Shown: positions 1 to 9,609, numbered from the stretch's first letter. The stretch: DNA of 64,000 nucleotides from an uncultured Lachnospiraceae bacterium (GCA_910580195.1 CAJTWA010000006.1:51168-115167), one strand, 5' to 3'. Translations and numbers: made by a program. Notes: generated by a model not told the origin, from the letters alone.

Positions 1-56
1 TGCACGCAAAAGGATTTGCGGCACAAAGACCATAAACAACAAGGAGGAAAAATATT

Positions 57-1241
57 ATGGCAATGATTGTACAACACAACCTTACAGCAATGAATTCCAA
101 CCGTCAGTTAGGCATTACAACAGGCTCACAGGCAAAATCATCTGAAAAGTTATCGTCCGGTTACAGGATTAACCGTGCAGGGGATGATGCAGCAGGGTTA
201 AAGATTTCTGAAAAAATGAGGAGCCAGGTCCGTGGTTTGACACGTGCTTCTACCAATGCGCAGGACGGCGTTTCCTTAATCCAGACGGCTGAAGGCGCCT
301 TAAATGAAGCCCATTCCATCCTTCAGAGGATGAATGAGCTGGCTGTCCAAGGTGCAAACGATACGAACGAGAGCATTGACCGTGACGCCATCAACCAAGA
401 GTTAAATGCACTGGTATCTGAGCTTGACAGGATTTCTACGACTACCCAGTTCAATAAGCAGAACTTGCTGGACGGTACATTCCAGGATAAGAACCTTCAG
501 GTTGGCGCTAATGCAAACCAGAAAATTGCCATTACCATTGACAATATGAATGCGAAAAGCTTGGGGCTGACAAACGTAGAAGCAACCGTTAGCTATGAAG
601 CCCAGAAAGGCGGGGTATATAAAACGGCAAGTTACCAGGGGATGGATTATAGCTATGTCGCTAGCTTGGCAATGTCTGAAAACAAGGCAGCAGCAATTTC
701 CACATTTAAGGCTGAAATCAGCGGGAAATATACGTCTGCTAATTATGCAATCCAGACCAACGGCAAATATGTAGCCCTTACAGATGGAAAAGAATTTAGC
801 AGCATATCTGGTGTAATCGCGCATGATATTTCAAAAAGAACAGCAGAAATGTCAGCAGAAATTAATAAGAATTTCGAAACCTACCTTACCATGAGCGAGA
901 AAACAGCAGAGGCATTATCCGGTTATACAAAGAAAGGCAATGTTTGCGTAGACAATTATGCAGTTGCAAATGCTTCTATTACAGCAATCCAAGACGCTAT
1001 CAACCAAGTATCATCCCAGAGGTCTGCCCTTGGTGCAATCCAGAACCGTTTGGAGCATACCATTGCAAACTTGGATAACGTAGCAGAGAATACCCAAGCA
1101 GCAGAATCCCGTATCCGTGACCTTGATATGGCTGCTGAGATGGTTGAGTACAGCAAGAACAACATTCTTGCACAGGCAGGGCAGTCGATGCTTGCACAGG
1201 CAAACCAGTCCACGCAGGGCGTATTGTCCTTGTTAGGGTAA
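57..1241 (+). CDS. Flagellin, filament structural protein
   Basis: Subunit of the flagellar filament, exported by the flagellar type III system and polymerised outside the cell. The 394-residue protein has the conserved N-terminal D0/D1 helices (residues 3-170: MIVQHNLTAMNSNRQLG, the KLSSGYRINRAGDDAAGL core) and C-terminal D1/D0 helices (about 300-394, ending NQSTQGVLSLLG). The central variable part (about 175-300) is short and Lys/Ala/Tyr rich, so the exposed D2/D3 region is small. AAGGAGG at 41-47 lies 9 bp before ATG 57 and 15 bp before the in-frame ATG 63; spacing favours 57. No other flagellar structural gene is in the window. The genes that follow look like a glycosylation set for this protein; Ser/Thr sites in the middle are plausible acceptors, which is inference. 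Confidence 0.97.
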   Translation: MAMIVQHNLTAMNSNRQLGITTGSQAKSSEKLSSGYRINRAGDDAAGLKISEKMRSQVRGLTRASTNAQDGVSLIQTAEGALNEAHSILQRMNELAVQGANDTNESIDRDAINQELNALVSELDRISTTTQFNKQNLLDGTFQDKNLQVGANANQKIAITIDNMNAKSLGLTNVEATVSYEAQKGGVYKTASYQGMDYSYVASLAMSENKAAAISTFKAEISGKYTSANYAIQTNGKYVALTDGKEFSSISGVIAHDISKRTAEMSAEINKNFETYLTMSEKTAEALSGYTKKGNVCVDNYAVANASITAIQDAINQVSSQRSALGAIQNRLEHTIANLDNVAENTQAAESRIRDLDMAAEMVEYSKNNILAQAGQSMLAQANQSTQGVLSLLG

Positions 1242-1280
1242 TCGTTACAGGGCTTGGCTTTAACAAAAAACCTAACATTG

Positions 1281-1312
1281 CAGAGGGGCGGGAAACTGTC
1301 CCTCTGTTTGTA
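1281..1312 (+). terminator. Weak intrinsic terminator or attenuator after flagellin
   Basis: CAGAGGG (1281-1287) pairs with CCCTCTG (1300-1306) and is followed by TTTGT. The T tract is poor, so it may only dampen read-through from the highly expressed flagellin into the glycosylation genes, a common arrangement. Confidence 0.4.
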
Positions 1313-1340
1313 TGGGGAAAGAAACGGCGGTAAGGGCAAA

Positions 1341-1685
1341 ATGGAAGAGTTGGCTAGGGAATTAAGCGTTGCAATTGATAATATTTGCGGAGGATACCAT
1401 TATTATAAAGATGAAAATGTGTTAAACCGCAGTTTAGGCCTGGCAGGCAGAATCCAAACATTCTGTTCCCATTTCCTGCAGGGGAACGTATTTGGCATGG
1501 AAGAGGCAGAATATGAAGGATTGGAGCGCTATGTGACAGGCGTCCTTGAGGATTATGTAGAAGCGGCAAAGCATCAGGATATGGTGTACATGATGGATAC
1601 CTTGGATTATGGGCTGCGGGAATTGTTGGATATTTACATGGACGCAGGGGCAGGTGAGGAGGACTATGGGAACAGGGATATTTGA
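1341..1685 (+). CDS. Small helical protein of flagellin-glycosylation locus, function unknown
   Basis: A 114-residue acidic protein predicted to be almost entirely helical (MEELARELSVAIDNICGGYH... LRELLDIYMDAGAG). I do not recognise the family. The open frame extends upstream to 1254, but that segment overlaps the flagellin terminator hairpin; ATG 1341 is preceded by TAAGGG at 1331 and starts a compact helix. It overlaps the next gene by 20 bp, so the two are translationally coupled. Its position between flagellin and the MptE-like accessory gene suggests a role in filament export, chaperoning or modification, but no motif shows this. It does not clearly resemble FliS. Confidence 0.75.
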   Translation: MEELARELSVAIDNICGGYHYYKDENVLNRSLGLAGRIQTFCSHFLQGNVFGMEEAEYEGLERYVTGVLEDYVEAAKHQDMVYMMDTLDYGLRELLDIYMDAGAGEEDYGNRDI

Positions 1686-3513
1686 ACAGAATCTGAAGGC
1701 GATGGAAAAGTGGTATCCAGGCTTTGCAGCCATGCTCCGGGAGAAAAAAGAGCTGAAAGACACGACGGAGGTATTTACGGAACAGTCTTGGGATGGGGAG
1801 CTGATTTTCCGGATCCAGCAGGGGGAGAGGCGGCTGTATTTAGGAGGGAAACGGAATGCCAAAAAGCCGGTTGAAATGTGGCTGGAACGCCTTGGGGCAT
1901 TGCCGAAATATGCGCCAGTGTTCTTGTTTGGGGCTGGAAGCGGGGCGTACTTAAAGGCGCTGGCGGGCAGTACAGGGAAGGAAGTGAATATTGTCGTATA
2001 TGAGCCTTCCATACGTATTTTCCTGCACCTGCTCCATGAAGTTGATTTGTCAGAAGAAATCGAAGGGCGGCCAATTGCATTTATTGTGGAAGAAATCAAC
2101 GCGGAAGAATTTGAGCCGGTGATGAACAAAGTCGTGGTATTTGAAAACCTTGTATTTTTTAAAGAAGAGATCCATCCCAATTATAAGGAATGGTTTGCAG
2201 GGGAATTGACAGAAAAAATAAAGCTGCTGCAGAGGAATATAGAAAAAATCTTGATGAACGAGAATACCGGGCGGCGTTTTTCTGCATATTTAGCAAACAA
2301 TATTTTAAGCAATATGAAATATGTCTGTGAAGGATACCATACCAAAGGGCTCATGCAGGCAATCCCAACAGACGCGCCGGCTATTTTGGTATCCGCAGGG
2401 CCTTCGCTGAACAAAAATGTCCATGAATTGAAAAAAGCAAAAAACAAAGCATTTATCGTAGCAGTGGATACCGCTATAAAGCCATTAATCCGCGCAGGGA
2501 TAAAGCCAGATGTTTTTTTGACGATAGACGCCCGGAAACCTTTTGCGTTAGTGGATATTGAAGGGGCGGAAACGATACCGGTAATTGCGCCTACCTGCGC
2601 CTGTGCCGCAATTATAGAAAACCAGAAAGGGAAAAAGATTTTTTATAATGACGGATATGGAATCCCATTCCATATTTACAGCATGAACGGGAAAGTGCTG
2701 CCTGACGTTTCTTCCGGCGGGTCTGTGGCCTGCAGCGCATTTTCCATGTTATATAAAATGGGGTTCCGGACAATTATTTTGGTTGGGCAGGACTTGGCAT
2801 ATTCAGATAATAAATCCCATGCGGACGGGACGTTTCAGGAAAAAATGCCGGAGGAAAATACAAAAAATATGATAAAGGTGAAGGGGAATTATGTAGATGA
2901 AGTCCCCACCCGCCGGGATTTCCGCGTTTTTTTAGAGTGGTTCAATATGTACATCAAAGGCGCGAAGGAGCACCGGGACATCAGGGTAATCAACGCGACG
3001 GAAGGCGGGGCTTTTATTGAGGGGACGGAGCTGTGGGCCTTAAAGGATATTATCGCGGAAACCTGCCAGAAAGAAGTCTGTTTTTCGGAAAAGATAGAAC
3101 AGATGGAATCTGCTTTTTCAGAAGAAGAACGGAAAAAAGCAGTGGAATACCTCCATACGATACCAGCAGAATACGAAGAAATCAGGAAAAATGCCAAACT
3201 TTTGGAAAAAGCCTACCGGAATATGAAAAAGGTTTCCGCCGGCAGTAAGGGGAAGAGGGAACTGCAAAAAATCTTGAAACGGATTAAGAAACTTACAAAC
3301 CAATGCAGGAGGCGGGAGGCTTACCAATTGGTTGATATGACCATGGTGCCGGCAGAATACATCATCCGCAGCGAGTATTTTTTGGAAAATGAAAATACAG
3401 AAGAAAATATCAAGGAAATTGCACGGGAAGGGATTTTATACACAGAAATATTGCAGGAATGTGCGGAACTGCTGAAAAAAATAGCAGAGGAAAAACTGCT
3501 GCCTATTGCGTAA
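1666..3513 (+). CDS. MptE-like (DUF115) motility accessory factor
   Basis: A 615-residue protein of the Maf/MptE-like family, which in flagellated bacteria transfers nonulosonic acid sugars (pseudaminic or legionaminic type) to flagellin Ser/Thr residues; related domains bind nucleotide-like substrates. The DUF115 core lies at about 205-375 and shows a Rossmann-like LVSAGPSLNKN motif near residue 241 and GGSVACSAFSM near 350, followed by VGQDLAY. The N-terminal 200 residues contain a second Rossmann-like piece (FLFGAGSGAYLKAL); the C-terminal 200 are Lys/Glu-rich helices. ATG 1666 has GAGGAGG just upstream and overlaps the previous gene; the longer frame to 1609 is not supported by a ribosome site. 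Directly upstream of CMP-sugar synthetase and NeuB-like genes, which fits a flagellin transferase. Confidence 0.88.
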   Translation: MGTGIFEQNLKAMEKWYPGFAAMLREKKELKDTTEVFTEQSWDGELIFRIQQGERRLYLGGKRNAKKPVEMWLERLGALPKYAPVFLFGAGSGAYLKALAGSTGKEVNIVVYEPSIRIFLHLLHEVDLSEEIEGRPIAFIVEEINAEEFEPVMNKVVVFENLVFFKEEIHPNYKEWFAGELTEKIKLLQRNIEKILMNENTGRRFSAYLANNILSNMKYVCEGYHTKGLMQAIPTDAPAILVSAGPSLNKNVHELKKAKNKAFIVAVDTAIKPLIRAGIKPDVFLTIDARKPFALVDIEGAETIPVIAPTCACAAIIENQKGKKIFYNDGYGIPFHIYSMNGKVLPDVSSGGSVACSAFSMLYKMGFRTIILVGQDLAYSDNKSHADGTFQEKMPEENTKNMIKVKGNYVDEVPTRRDFRVFLEWFNMYIKGAKEHRDIRVINATEGGAFIEGTELWALKDIIAETCQKEVCFSEKIEQMESAFSEEERKKAVEYLHTIPAEYEEIRKNAKLLEKAYRNMKKVSAGSKGKRELQKILKRIKKLTNQCRRREAYQLVDMTMVPAEYIIRSEYFLENENTEENIKEIAREGILYTEILQECAELLKKIAEEKLLPIA

Positions 3514-3647
3514 GGGGAACGTTTCCCAATGCCAAGCGGCAGATTGTTATGGGGGCAGTGTCTGTATGTAACTTGTTATATGGGTATCGGGGATATCTGG
3601 CATAAAAAGGCCAGCAGATAGTAAACAGGGAAAGAGAGGCGGAAAGC

Positions 3648-4382
3648 ATGGAAGTTTTAGCAGTTATCCCAGCACGGAGCGGTTCAAAATCTGTTGTAGA
3701 CAAAAATATCCGCCTGATAGGCGGGAAGCCCATGCTGGCCCATTCCATCCAGCACGCTAAGGAATCAGGGGCCGTCAACCGGGTAATTGTAAGCACGGAC
3801 AGTAAAAAGTATGCGGAAATTGCAAGGGATTACGGCGCGGAAGTGCCTTTTCTGCGGCCGGCAGAGTATGCGGCGGACACATCCTTGGATATTGACGTGT
3901 TCCTGCACGCCCTTACATATTTACGGGACAGGGAAGGGTATGTGCCGGACATGGTGGTGCAGCTCCGGCCTACCTACCCTATCCGGGACCCAAAGGATAT
4001 TGGGCGGATGGTGGGGCTGCTGGCGCAGCACCCAGAAGCAGATTCTGTCCGCTGCGTTGCCCCGGCGAAGGAATTGGCCTATAAAATGTGGCGCATGGAC
4101 AGTACGGGCAGGCTTACGCCCATCCTGACGGACATTGCCGAGGCCTATAACATGCCGAGGCAGCAGCTCCCGCCCATTTATTACCAGAACGCCTGTATTG
4201 ACGTGATACGTACAAGGACAATCCTGGAATCCCATTCTATGAGCGGGGGATATATCCTAGGGTATAAGATGGAGCATAATTACGACATTGACACGGAGGA
4301 AGAATTTGCCATAGCTGATAGGCAGTTAGCTTTTAGGATGGGGAAAACTTTTGCATACCCCGCAGGCGCCAATGCTGTCTGA
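3648..4382 (+). CDS. neuA: CMP-nonulosonate cytidylyltransferase (NeuA family)
   Basis: Activates a nonulosonic acid (sialic, legionaminic or pseudaminic acid) with CTP to the CMP-sugar used by the flagellin transferase. The 244-residue length is usual for single-domain family members. The N-terminal nucleotide-binding signature IPARSGSKSVVDKNIR (residues 6-21), followed by GGKPMLAHSI and the VQLRPTYPIRD segment, are diagnostic of acylneuraminate cytidylyltransferases. The start is ATG 3648 after an AGAGGCGG ribosome site; a 134-bp gap separates it from the MptE-like gene. Which sugar is activated cannot be told from sequence alone, because the earlier biosynthetic enzymes are not in this window. 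Confidence 0.92.
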   Translation: MEVLAVIPARSGSKSVVDKNIRLIGGKPMLAHSIQHAKESGAVNRVIVSTDSKKYAEIARDYGAEVPFLRPAEYAADTSLDIDVFLHALTYLRDREGYVPDMVVQLRPTYPIRDPKDIGRMVGLLAQHPEADSVRCVAPAKELAYKMWRMDSTGRLTPILTDIAEAYNMPRQQLPPIYYQNACIDVIRTRTILESHSMSGGYILGYKMEHNYDIDTEEEFAIADRQLAFRMGKTFAYPAGANAV

Positions 4383-4428
4383 ACAATTTATATGGCTGCT
4401 TTACCAATGCCATGCGCAGGGAGGGAAT

Positions 4429-5919
4429 ATGGGAATTTTTGATGGATTAATTATATTTGAGATGGCAAACAGCCATCAGGGCAGCGTGGAACATGGCCTG
4501 TCCATTATACGGGAAATGGGGAAAATTGCCCGGAACTTCAACATAAAGGCAGCCGTAAAGCTGCAGTACCGGAACTTGGACACCTTCATCCACCCAGACT
4601 ATAAAGGGAGGGCGGACATCAAGCATATCCCAAGGTTTGAAAGTACGAAACTGACGTATGAACAGTTTTCCATGCTGGTATCGGCCATCCGGGAGGAGGG
4701 GATGGTAGCCATGAGCACCCCCTTTGACGAGGACGGGGTGGAATGGTGCCAGTCACAGGGGCTTGATATCATTAAAATAGCAAGCTGCAGCGCCATGGAC
4801 TGGCCGCTGCTTGAGAAGGCGGCGGGGGCAGGGAAACCGTTAATTATTTCCACAGGCGGGAAATCCATATCCGACATAGACAAAATCTATAACTTCTTTA
4901 CCCACCGGGGCTGCGAGTTTGCGTTCCTGCACTGCGTGGCGGAATACCCAGCGCCGCTCCCGCATTTGCAGCTGGATTTTATTGAGCGGATGAAGAAGCG
5001 TTACCGGGGGATTGTGGTTGGCTATTCCGGCCATGAGGACCCGGACGGCATTGCCGTGCCCATGATGGCGGTGGCGAAAGGGGCTGGGATCTTTGAGCGG
5101 CATGTGGGGCTGCCCACAGAAACCATATCCTTGAACGCTTATTCCATGAGCCCGGAGCAGGCAGCGCGGTGGGTGGGGGCCATTGTGGATGCAAGGGACA
5201 TCTGCAGGGTGAAGAAGGAGGGGGACAAGTATGTCAGCCAAGAGGAACTGGACTCCCTCCGGTCCTTAAGCCGCGGCGTCTTTGCAAGGAGGCCCATAAA
5301 GGCCGGGCAGCCAATCCGCAGGGGGGACGTGTTCTTCGCCATGCCCTGCGGGGAAGGCCAGATGGCAAGCGGGGAGTTTGCCCCGGGGATGGCGGCCGGG
5401 AAGGATTACAGCGTAAATGAGCCTTTGTATGAAAAAAAACAGTATACAGACATTAATCTTGCAAGGGGCGTCATCCATGATGCAAAAGGGCTGCTGTTCG
5501 AGGCAGGGATTGCGTTAGGGGGCCAGTTTGAGGTAGAACTGTCCCACCACTATGGGCTGAAGCAGTTCCGGCGGACGGGGGCAGTCATCATCAGCATCAT
5601 TAACCGGGAGTATTGCAAGAAATTAATTGTGGTGCTGCCGGGGCAGCAGCATCCCGTGCACTTCCATAAGGTGAAGGAAGAAACGTTCCAATTGCTATAT
5701 GGGGATTTGGAATGTGTAGTGGATGGGGAGGCGGCCCAAATGCAGCCGGGGGACACCCAGACAGTATTGCGGAATTCAAAACATTCTTTTTCCTCTAGGG
5801 GAGGCGCAGTGTTTGAGGAGATTTCCACCACCCATGTGAAAGGGGATTCCTATTACGACGACCCGGAAATTGCAAAGCTGGACTTGATGGCCCGGAAAAC
5901 GATTATTAAGGAATGGTAG
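4429..5919 (+). CDS. neuB: NeuB-type nonulosonate synthase with SAF and C-terminal cupin domain
   Basis: Condenses phosphoenolpyruvate with an N-acetylated hexose to give a nonulosonic acid. Three parts are visible in 496 residues: a NeuB TIM barrel (about 5-250; EMANSHQGS, VKLQYR, IIKIASCSAMDWPLLE, GYSGHE), an antifreeze-like SAF domain (about 275-345; RGVFARRPIKAGQPIRRGD) and an added double-stranded beta-helix cupin (about 390-470; HPVHFHKVKEETFQLLYG, then QPGDTQTV). Classical NeuB stops after the SAF domain near 340-350 residues, so the cupin is an extension, perhaps a sugar isomerase or epimerase acting on substrate or product. The start chosen is ATG 4429 with GCAGGGAGGG before it; the frame from 4351 overlaps neuA and lacks a site. 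Confidence 0.9.
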   Translation: MGIFDGLIIFEMANSHQGSVEHGLSIIREMGKIARNFNIKAAVKLQYRNLDTFIHPDYKGRADIKHIPRFESTKLTYEQFSMLVSAIREEGMVAMSTPFDEDGVEWCQSQGLDIIKIASCSAMDWPLLEKAAGAGKPLIISTGGKSISDIDKIYNFFTHRGCEFAFLHCVAEYPAPLPHLQLDFIERMKKRYRGIVVGYSGHEDPDGIAVPMMAVAKGAGIFERHVGLPTETISLNAYSMSPEQAARWVGAIVDARDICRVKKEGDKYVSQEELDSLRSLSRGVFARRPIKAGQPIRRGDVFFAMPCGEGQMASGEFAPGMAAGKDYSVNEPLYEKKQYTDINLARGVIHDAKGLLFEAGIALGGQFEVELSHHYGLKQFRRTGAVIISIINREYCKKLIVVLPGQQHPVHFHKVKEETFQLLYGDLECVVDGEAAQMQPGDTQTVLRNSKHSFSSRGGAVFEEISTTHVKGDSYYDDPEIAKLDLMARKTIIKEW

Positions 5920-5928
5920 GGAAAATAA

Positions 5929-7482
5929 ATGGACAGACAGATTACATGGGTGAAACAAGCAGTAGGGCTTTGCTTAGAAAATGCCGGTTCTGGGGAATTG
6001 CGCCAGAAGCTGTTCCAGCAGCAGGAACAATTGTATCTGGAATTTACGGACAGCGAGAAATATGCCGTCAGGAAAATTATGCAGGAGGGGTTCCAGAATA
6101 AAGACTTGATTTATATTTTTTCTCATTTTATCCAGAACATGAAGGCTGCGGATTTTGGGCAAGGGCTAATGGAGGCAATCAGTAAGGAAACTTTTGATCC
6201 ATATACTGGGACCATGCTGGAGGTGCAGGTACGCAGGATGGTAGCAGGGGAATATGCAAGGAAAAGGGAACTGCACAAGAAGAATGTGGAAGGCTTTAAA
6301 CAAGCATTGCATATGCATTTCCCTTATGTCCCGGCAAAAAAGAGGAACCAGAACAGGATTGTTATCATAACGGAACAGATATTGTCCCTGCTCCATGCAC
6401 CGACGAAATTAGTGCTGGAAACAGCGTATGCTTTACAGGAAAAGTTAGGCTATGAGGTGTTGATTTTTATATGCCCCTGCGATGGGTCTTTGCCGAAGGA
6501 TTTATGGCATAAGCCAACGAGCATGAATACGCAGGAGAAGTTCCGGAACCATGCGATGGAAATATCGTACCGTGGGGCAATGTTCCAAGAATTCCAGATT
6601 GACTTGCACCCATGGAACTTAAAAGAGTACCAGATGATGTTGGAAATTATCCATGCATGGAACCCATTCTTTGTGTTTGGGCTAGGGGTACTAAATCCGG
6701 TGGCAGATTTGTGCGGTGCGTTTACAGACCTTGCAATGCGGGCGGTATCTACAGAATGTCCAGTTTCAGAGGCCGGCATCCTTGTCCGGCCGATGCGGCA
6801 GGCAGAAGAGATGGAACAGGAATATGCAAAAGGGCTTGGCGATGGGCAGGAACAGTTATTTATCAAAGAAAAAGCCCCGGTTGTCGTTGGGCAGGGCCAG
6901 AACCAATACAGCCGCTCTGGGGAAGGCCTGCCGGAAGATAAATTTTTAATTGCTATTGTAGGGAACAGGCTGGACGCGGAGATTGACATGGAATTTGCAG
7001 CATTGATGCAAGGCATCGTCCAGAAAGCCCCGGGCACGGCGTTTGTGGTGATAGGGGAAGTGGGCAAAATGAAAAATTATTTTCAGGGAACGTGCATGGA
7101 AGGGCATATTTTTTATCTGGGCTACCGCCGTGACTTAGTTGGGACCTATGGCATGGTGGATTTATATTTAAACCCCAGACGGATGGGAGGGGGCTACAGC
7201 AGCGTAATGGCCTTAGCGGCAGCAGTGCCGGTTGTGTCCCTGCCTGGCTGCGACGTGGCCGGGCATGTTGGGGAAGAATTTCTGGTAAAGGATTATCAAG
7301 AAATGGAAGAAATGGTTTTAAGGTATGAGGCAGAACCAGAATTCTATAAGGAAAAGCAGGAATGTGCCAAAAAGAAGATGGAAGAAAATACAGAAGGAAA
7401 AATGGTGCAGTATGTGCAGCATGTAGTAAACGGCATTATAAGCCTGATAGAAGGGCGGAATCAGACAGATGATTGTGTTTAA
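5929..7482 (+). CDS. GT-B-fold glycosyltransferase of the flagellin glycan locus
   Basis: A 517-residue cytoplasmic protein. The N-terminal 110 residues are helical. The middle carries a Rossmann-type segment (IVIITEQILSLLHAPTKLVLETAYAL, then EVLIFICPCDGS). The C-terminal part resembles the nucleotide-sugar-binding half of GT-B enzymes: FLIAIVGNRLD, FVVIGEVGKM, IFYLGYRRDLVGTYGMVDLYLNP, then GGGYSSVMALAAAVPVV, the last matching the donor-binding loop of GT4-like families. Nine bases separate it from neuB and it overlaps the next gene by 14 bp, so it belongs to the operon. It probably adds a sugar to the flagellin glycan or its precursor; donor and acceptor are unknown. Confidence 0.72.
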   Translation: MDRQITWVKQAVGLCLENAGSGELRQKLFQQQEQLYLEFTDSEKYAVRKIMQEGFQNKDLIYIFSHFIQNMKAADFGQGLMEAISKETFDPYTGTMLEVQVRRMVAGEYARKRELHKKNVEGFKQALHMHFPYVPAKKRNQNRIVIITEQILSLLHAPTKLVLETAYALQEKLGYEVLIFICPCDGSLPKDLWHKPTSMNTQEKFRNHAMEISYRGAMFQEFQIDLHPWNLKEYQMMLEIIHAWNPFFVFGLGVLNPVADLCGAFTDLAMRAVSTECPVSEAGILVRPMRQAEEMEQEYAKGLGDGQEQLFIKEKAPVVVGQGQNQYSRSGEGLPEDKFLIAIVGNRLDAEIDMEFAALMQGIVQKAPGTAFVVIGEVGKMKNYFQGTCMEGHIFYLGYRRDLVGTYGMVDLYLNPRRMGGGYSSVMALAAAVPVVSLPGCDVAGHVGEEFLVKDYQEMEEMVLRYEAEPEFYKEKQECAKKKMEENTEGKMVQYVQHVVNGIISLIEGRNQTDDCV

Positions 7483-8605
7483 CGAACCAACCTATGTGGA
7501 GAAAGGGATTGGGTATATCACAGAGGCAATCCTGAAAAACCGCAGGCTGAATGGGGATGGCATATTCACGGCAAAATGCACGGAATGGTTTGAAAAAAGG
7601 ATGGGGTCCAAAGCGCTTCTTACCACGTCCTGTACCCATGCGCTGGAAATGGCGGCGCTCCTTGCAGATATTAAGCCCGGGGATGAAGTAATCATGCCTT
7701 CTTTTACATTTGTGTCAACGGCAGACGCCTTTGTGCTCCGGGGGGCAAGGGTTAAATTTGTGGATATACGCAAAGATACCATGAATATAGATGAAAGCCT
7801 GATTGAACAGGCAATCACAGAAAAGACGAAAGCTATTGTGCCTGTCCATTATGCAGGGGTAGGGTGTGAAATGGATACCATTATGGATATTGCAAGGAGG
7901 AACCATTGCGTTGTCATTGAGGATGCCGCCCAAGGGATGATGGGGACTTATAAGGGAAGGTACCTAGGGACAATTGGGGATATGGGCACATACAGTTTCC
8001 ATGAAACGAAAAATTATACTATGGGGGAAGGCGGGCTGGCTTTGATAAACCGGCGGGAGTATATGCATAGAAGCGAGGTAATCCGGGAAAAAGGGACAAA
8101 CCGGGCGCAGTTTTTCCGTGGGGAAATAGACAAATATAGCTGGGTGGACGTTGGCTCTTCCTATCTGCCAAGCGAAATGAATGCCGCATACCTCCTGCCG
8201 CAGTTAGAAATCGCAGAAGAGATCAACAGCAAACGCCTGAAGCTGTGGGACATTTATTATGGCAGCCTAAAGGGGCTGGAAGAAGCCGGAAGGATTGAAT
8301 TGCCTGCGGTTCCCAAAGAGTGCCGGCACAATGGGCATATGTTTTACCTGAAGGCAAAGGACATGGAAGAGAGGACGTCCTTAATCCAATATTTATGGGA
8401 AAATAAAATAAAGGCAGTGTTCCACTATGTCCCCCTCCATTCTTCCATTGCAGGGCAAAAATATGGGGAATTTGTAGGGGAGGACAACCATACGACTAAG
8501 GAAAGCGAACGCCTTTTGCGGTTGCCTATGTACTATGCGCTGAAAGAAGAGGAGGCAGGGTATGTGGCGGAAAAAGTAAAAGAATTTTATGCAGGCACGC
8601 TGTAG
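7469..8605 (+). CDS. DegT/DnrJ/EryC1-family aminotransferase (RffA/WecE-like)
   Basis: PLP-dependent aminotransferase converting a nucleotide-linked 4-keto-6-deoxyhexose to the 4-amino sugar. The 378-residue length is typical. The PLP lysine is Lys181 in SFHETKNYTMGEGG; the cofactor-binding ED at VVIEDAAQG and the aromatic-stacking region SFTFVSTADAF are present. SYLPSEMNAAYLLPQLE is characteristic of dTDP-4-amino-4,6-dideoxygalactose transaminases. ATG 7469 overlaps the glycosyltransferase by 14 bp. In this setting it may supply an amino-deoxy sugar for the flagellin glycan rather than enterobacterial common antigen; that is inferred from neighbours. Confidence 0.88.
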   Translation: MIVFNEPTYVEKGIGYITEAILKNRRLNGDGIFTAKCTEWFEKRMGSKALLTTSCTHALEMAALLADIKPGDEVIMPSFTFVSTADAFVLRGARVKFVDIRKDTMNIDESLIEQAITEKTKAIVPVHYAGVGCEMDTIMDIARRNHCVVIEDAAQGMMGTYKGRYLGTIGDMGTYSFHETKNYTMGEGGLALINRREYMHRSEVIREKGTNRAQFFRGEIDKYSWVDVGSSYLPSEMNAAYLLPQLEIAEEINSKRLKLWDIYYGSLKGLEEAGRIELPAVPKECRHNGHMFYLKAKDMEERTSLIQYLWENKIKAVFHYVPLHSSIAGQKYGEFVGEDNHTTKESERLLRLPMYYALKEEEAGYVAEKVKEFYAGTL

Positions 8606-8634
8606 GGCAGCGCTGCATCGGACAGGAGGGCAAG

Positions 8635-9609
8635 ATGTACGAGGATATCAGGGAAGTGGAAAAGAAGCTTGTAGTCAGTGATTTCCCATTGAATGTGATT
8701 GTGGAGCCCGGAAATTACTGCAACTTAAATTGCACCACATGCGCCAATAATAAGCTGACAAGGCCAAAAGGGCAGATGGGCATCCTGCTCTATAAAAAAA
8801 TTATTGATGAGATTGCGGCAGAGAACCCGTATACAAGGCTTTGGCTGGATTTTTATGGCGAGCCCTTATTGCAGAAATATAAGATTTACTACATGGTAGA
8901 TTATGCAAGGAAAATGGGGCTTGAAAATATCAGCATCAATACAAACGGGACATTGCTAAATCAGGAAATGGCGGAGATGCTGCTTGATTCTGGGATTAGC
9001 TTTATCAGCATTGACTGCGACGGTTTTTCCAAGGAAGTGTATGAAAAAATCCGGGTCGGGGCAGATCGGGACGTTACGTATGCCAATATTGAATATATAT
9101 TAAAACGCCGGAAAGAACGCGGCTTAGAAAGCCCTATCATAGAAGTAAAAGTCATGGAAATGGAAGAGAACCGCCAGGAAGTGGCGCAGATTATCCAGTA
9201 TTGGCGGGAGCGGGGCGCATGGACCACAACCCGGAGGCTGATATCTTGGGCAGGGATGTGCGAAGATATCACGCCAGATGTACAGGCGGAACGGGTGGCC
9301 TGTGGGAATGCAGTTGGGATATTGCCAATTACTTGGGACGGGAAAGCAGTTAACTGCGTAATGGACGTGGACGCGCAGTACGTCTGCGGGGACGTTACGG
9401 TGGAATCCATAGGGGAAATCTGGCGCAGGCGGAACAAGGAGATGGTGCGCAAGCATATGGAACATAAATTTGGGGAACTGCCGGAAATCTGCCAGAACTG
9501 CACAGACTGGGCAGTGATAGGGGAAGAGCGTTTTGATGGGAACGGGAACCCTGTACAGAAAAACTATAACCATCAGGGCAAGATGCTGGGGGAAGAAAAA
9601 GACAGATGA
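8635..9609 (+). CDS. Radical SAM/SPASM protein of the glycan locus
   Basis: A 324-residue radical S-adenosylmethionine enzyme. The cluster motif is Cys29-x3-Cys33-x2-Cys36 (CNLNCTTC). The SAM-binding and barrel elements follow (WLDFYGEPLL, ISINTNGTLL, ISIDCDGF). A C-terminal SPASM-type region holds CGNAVGILPITWDGKAVNC, YVCGDV and CQNCTDW, suggesting at least one auxiliary Fe-S cluster. ACAGGAGGGCAAG precedes ATG 8635. Such proteins in surface-glycan islands are usually uncharacterised; it may modify the sugar (deoxygenation or epimerisation) or a peptide. The substrate cannot be read from the sequence. Confidence 0.88.
   Translation: MYEDIREVEKKLVVSDFPLNVIVEPGNYCNLNCTTCANNKLTRPKGQMGILLYKKIIDEIAAENPYTRLWLDFYGEPLLQKYKIYYMVDYARKMGLENISINTNGTLLNQEMAEMLLDSGISFISIDCDGFSKEVYEKIRVGADRDVTYANIEYILKRRKERGLESPIIEVKVMEMEENRQEVAQIIQYWRERGAWTTTRRLISWAGMCEDITPDVQAERVACGNAVGILPITWDGKAVNCVMDVDAQYVCGDVTVESIGEIWRRRNKEMVRKHMEHKFGELPEICQNCTDWAVIGEERFDGNGNPVQKNYNHQGKMLGEEKDR

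Noticed and set aside
1254..1340. Upstream start for the small protein after flagellin
   Set aside because: This segment contains the flagellin terminator-like hairpin and lacks a ribosome site; ATG 1341 is better placed.
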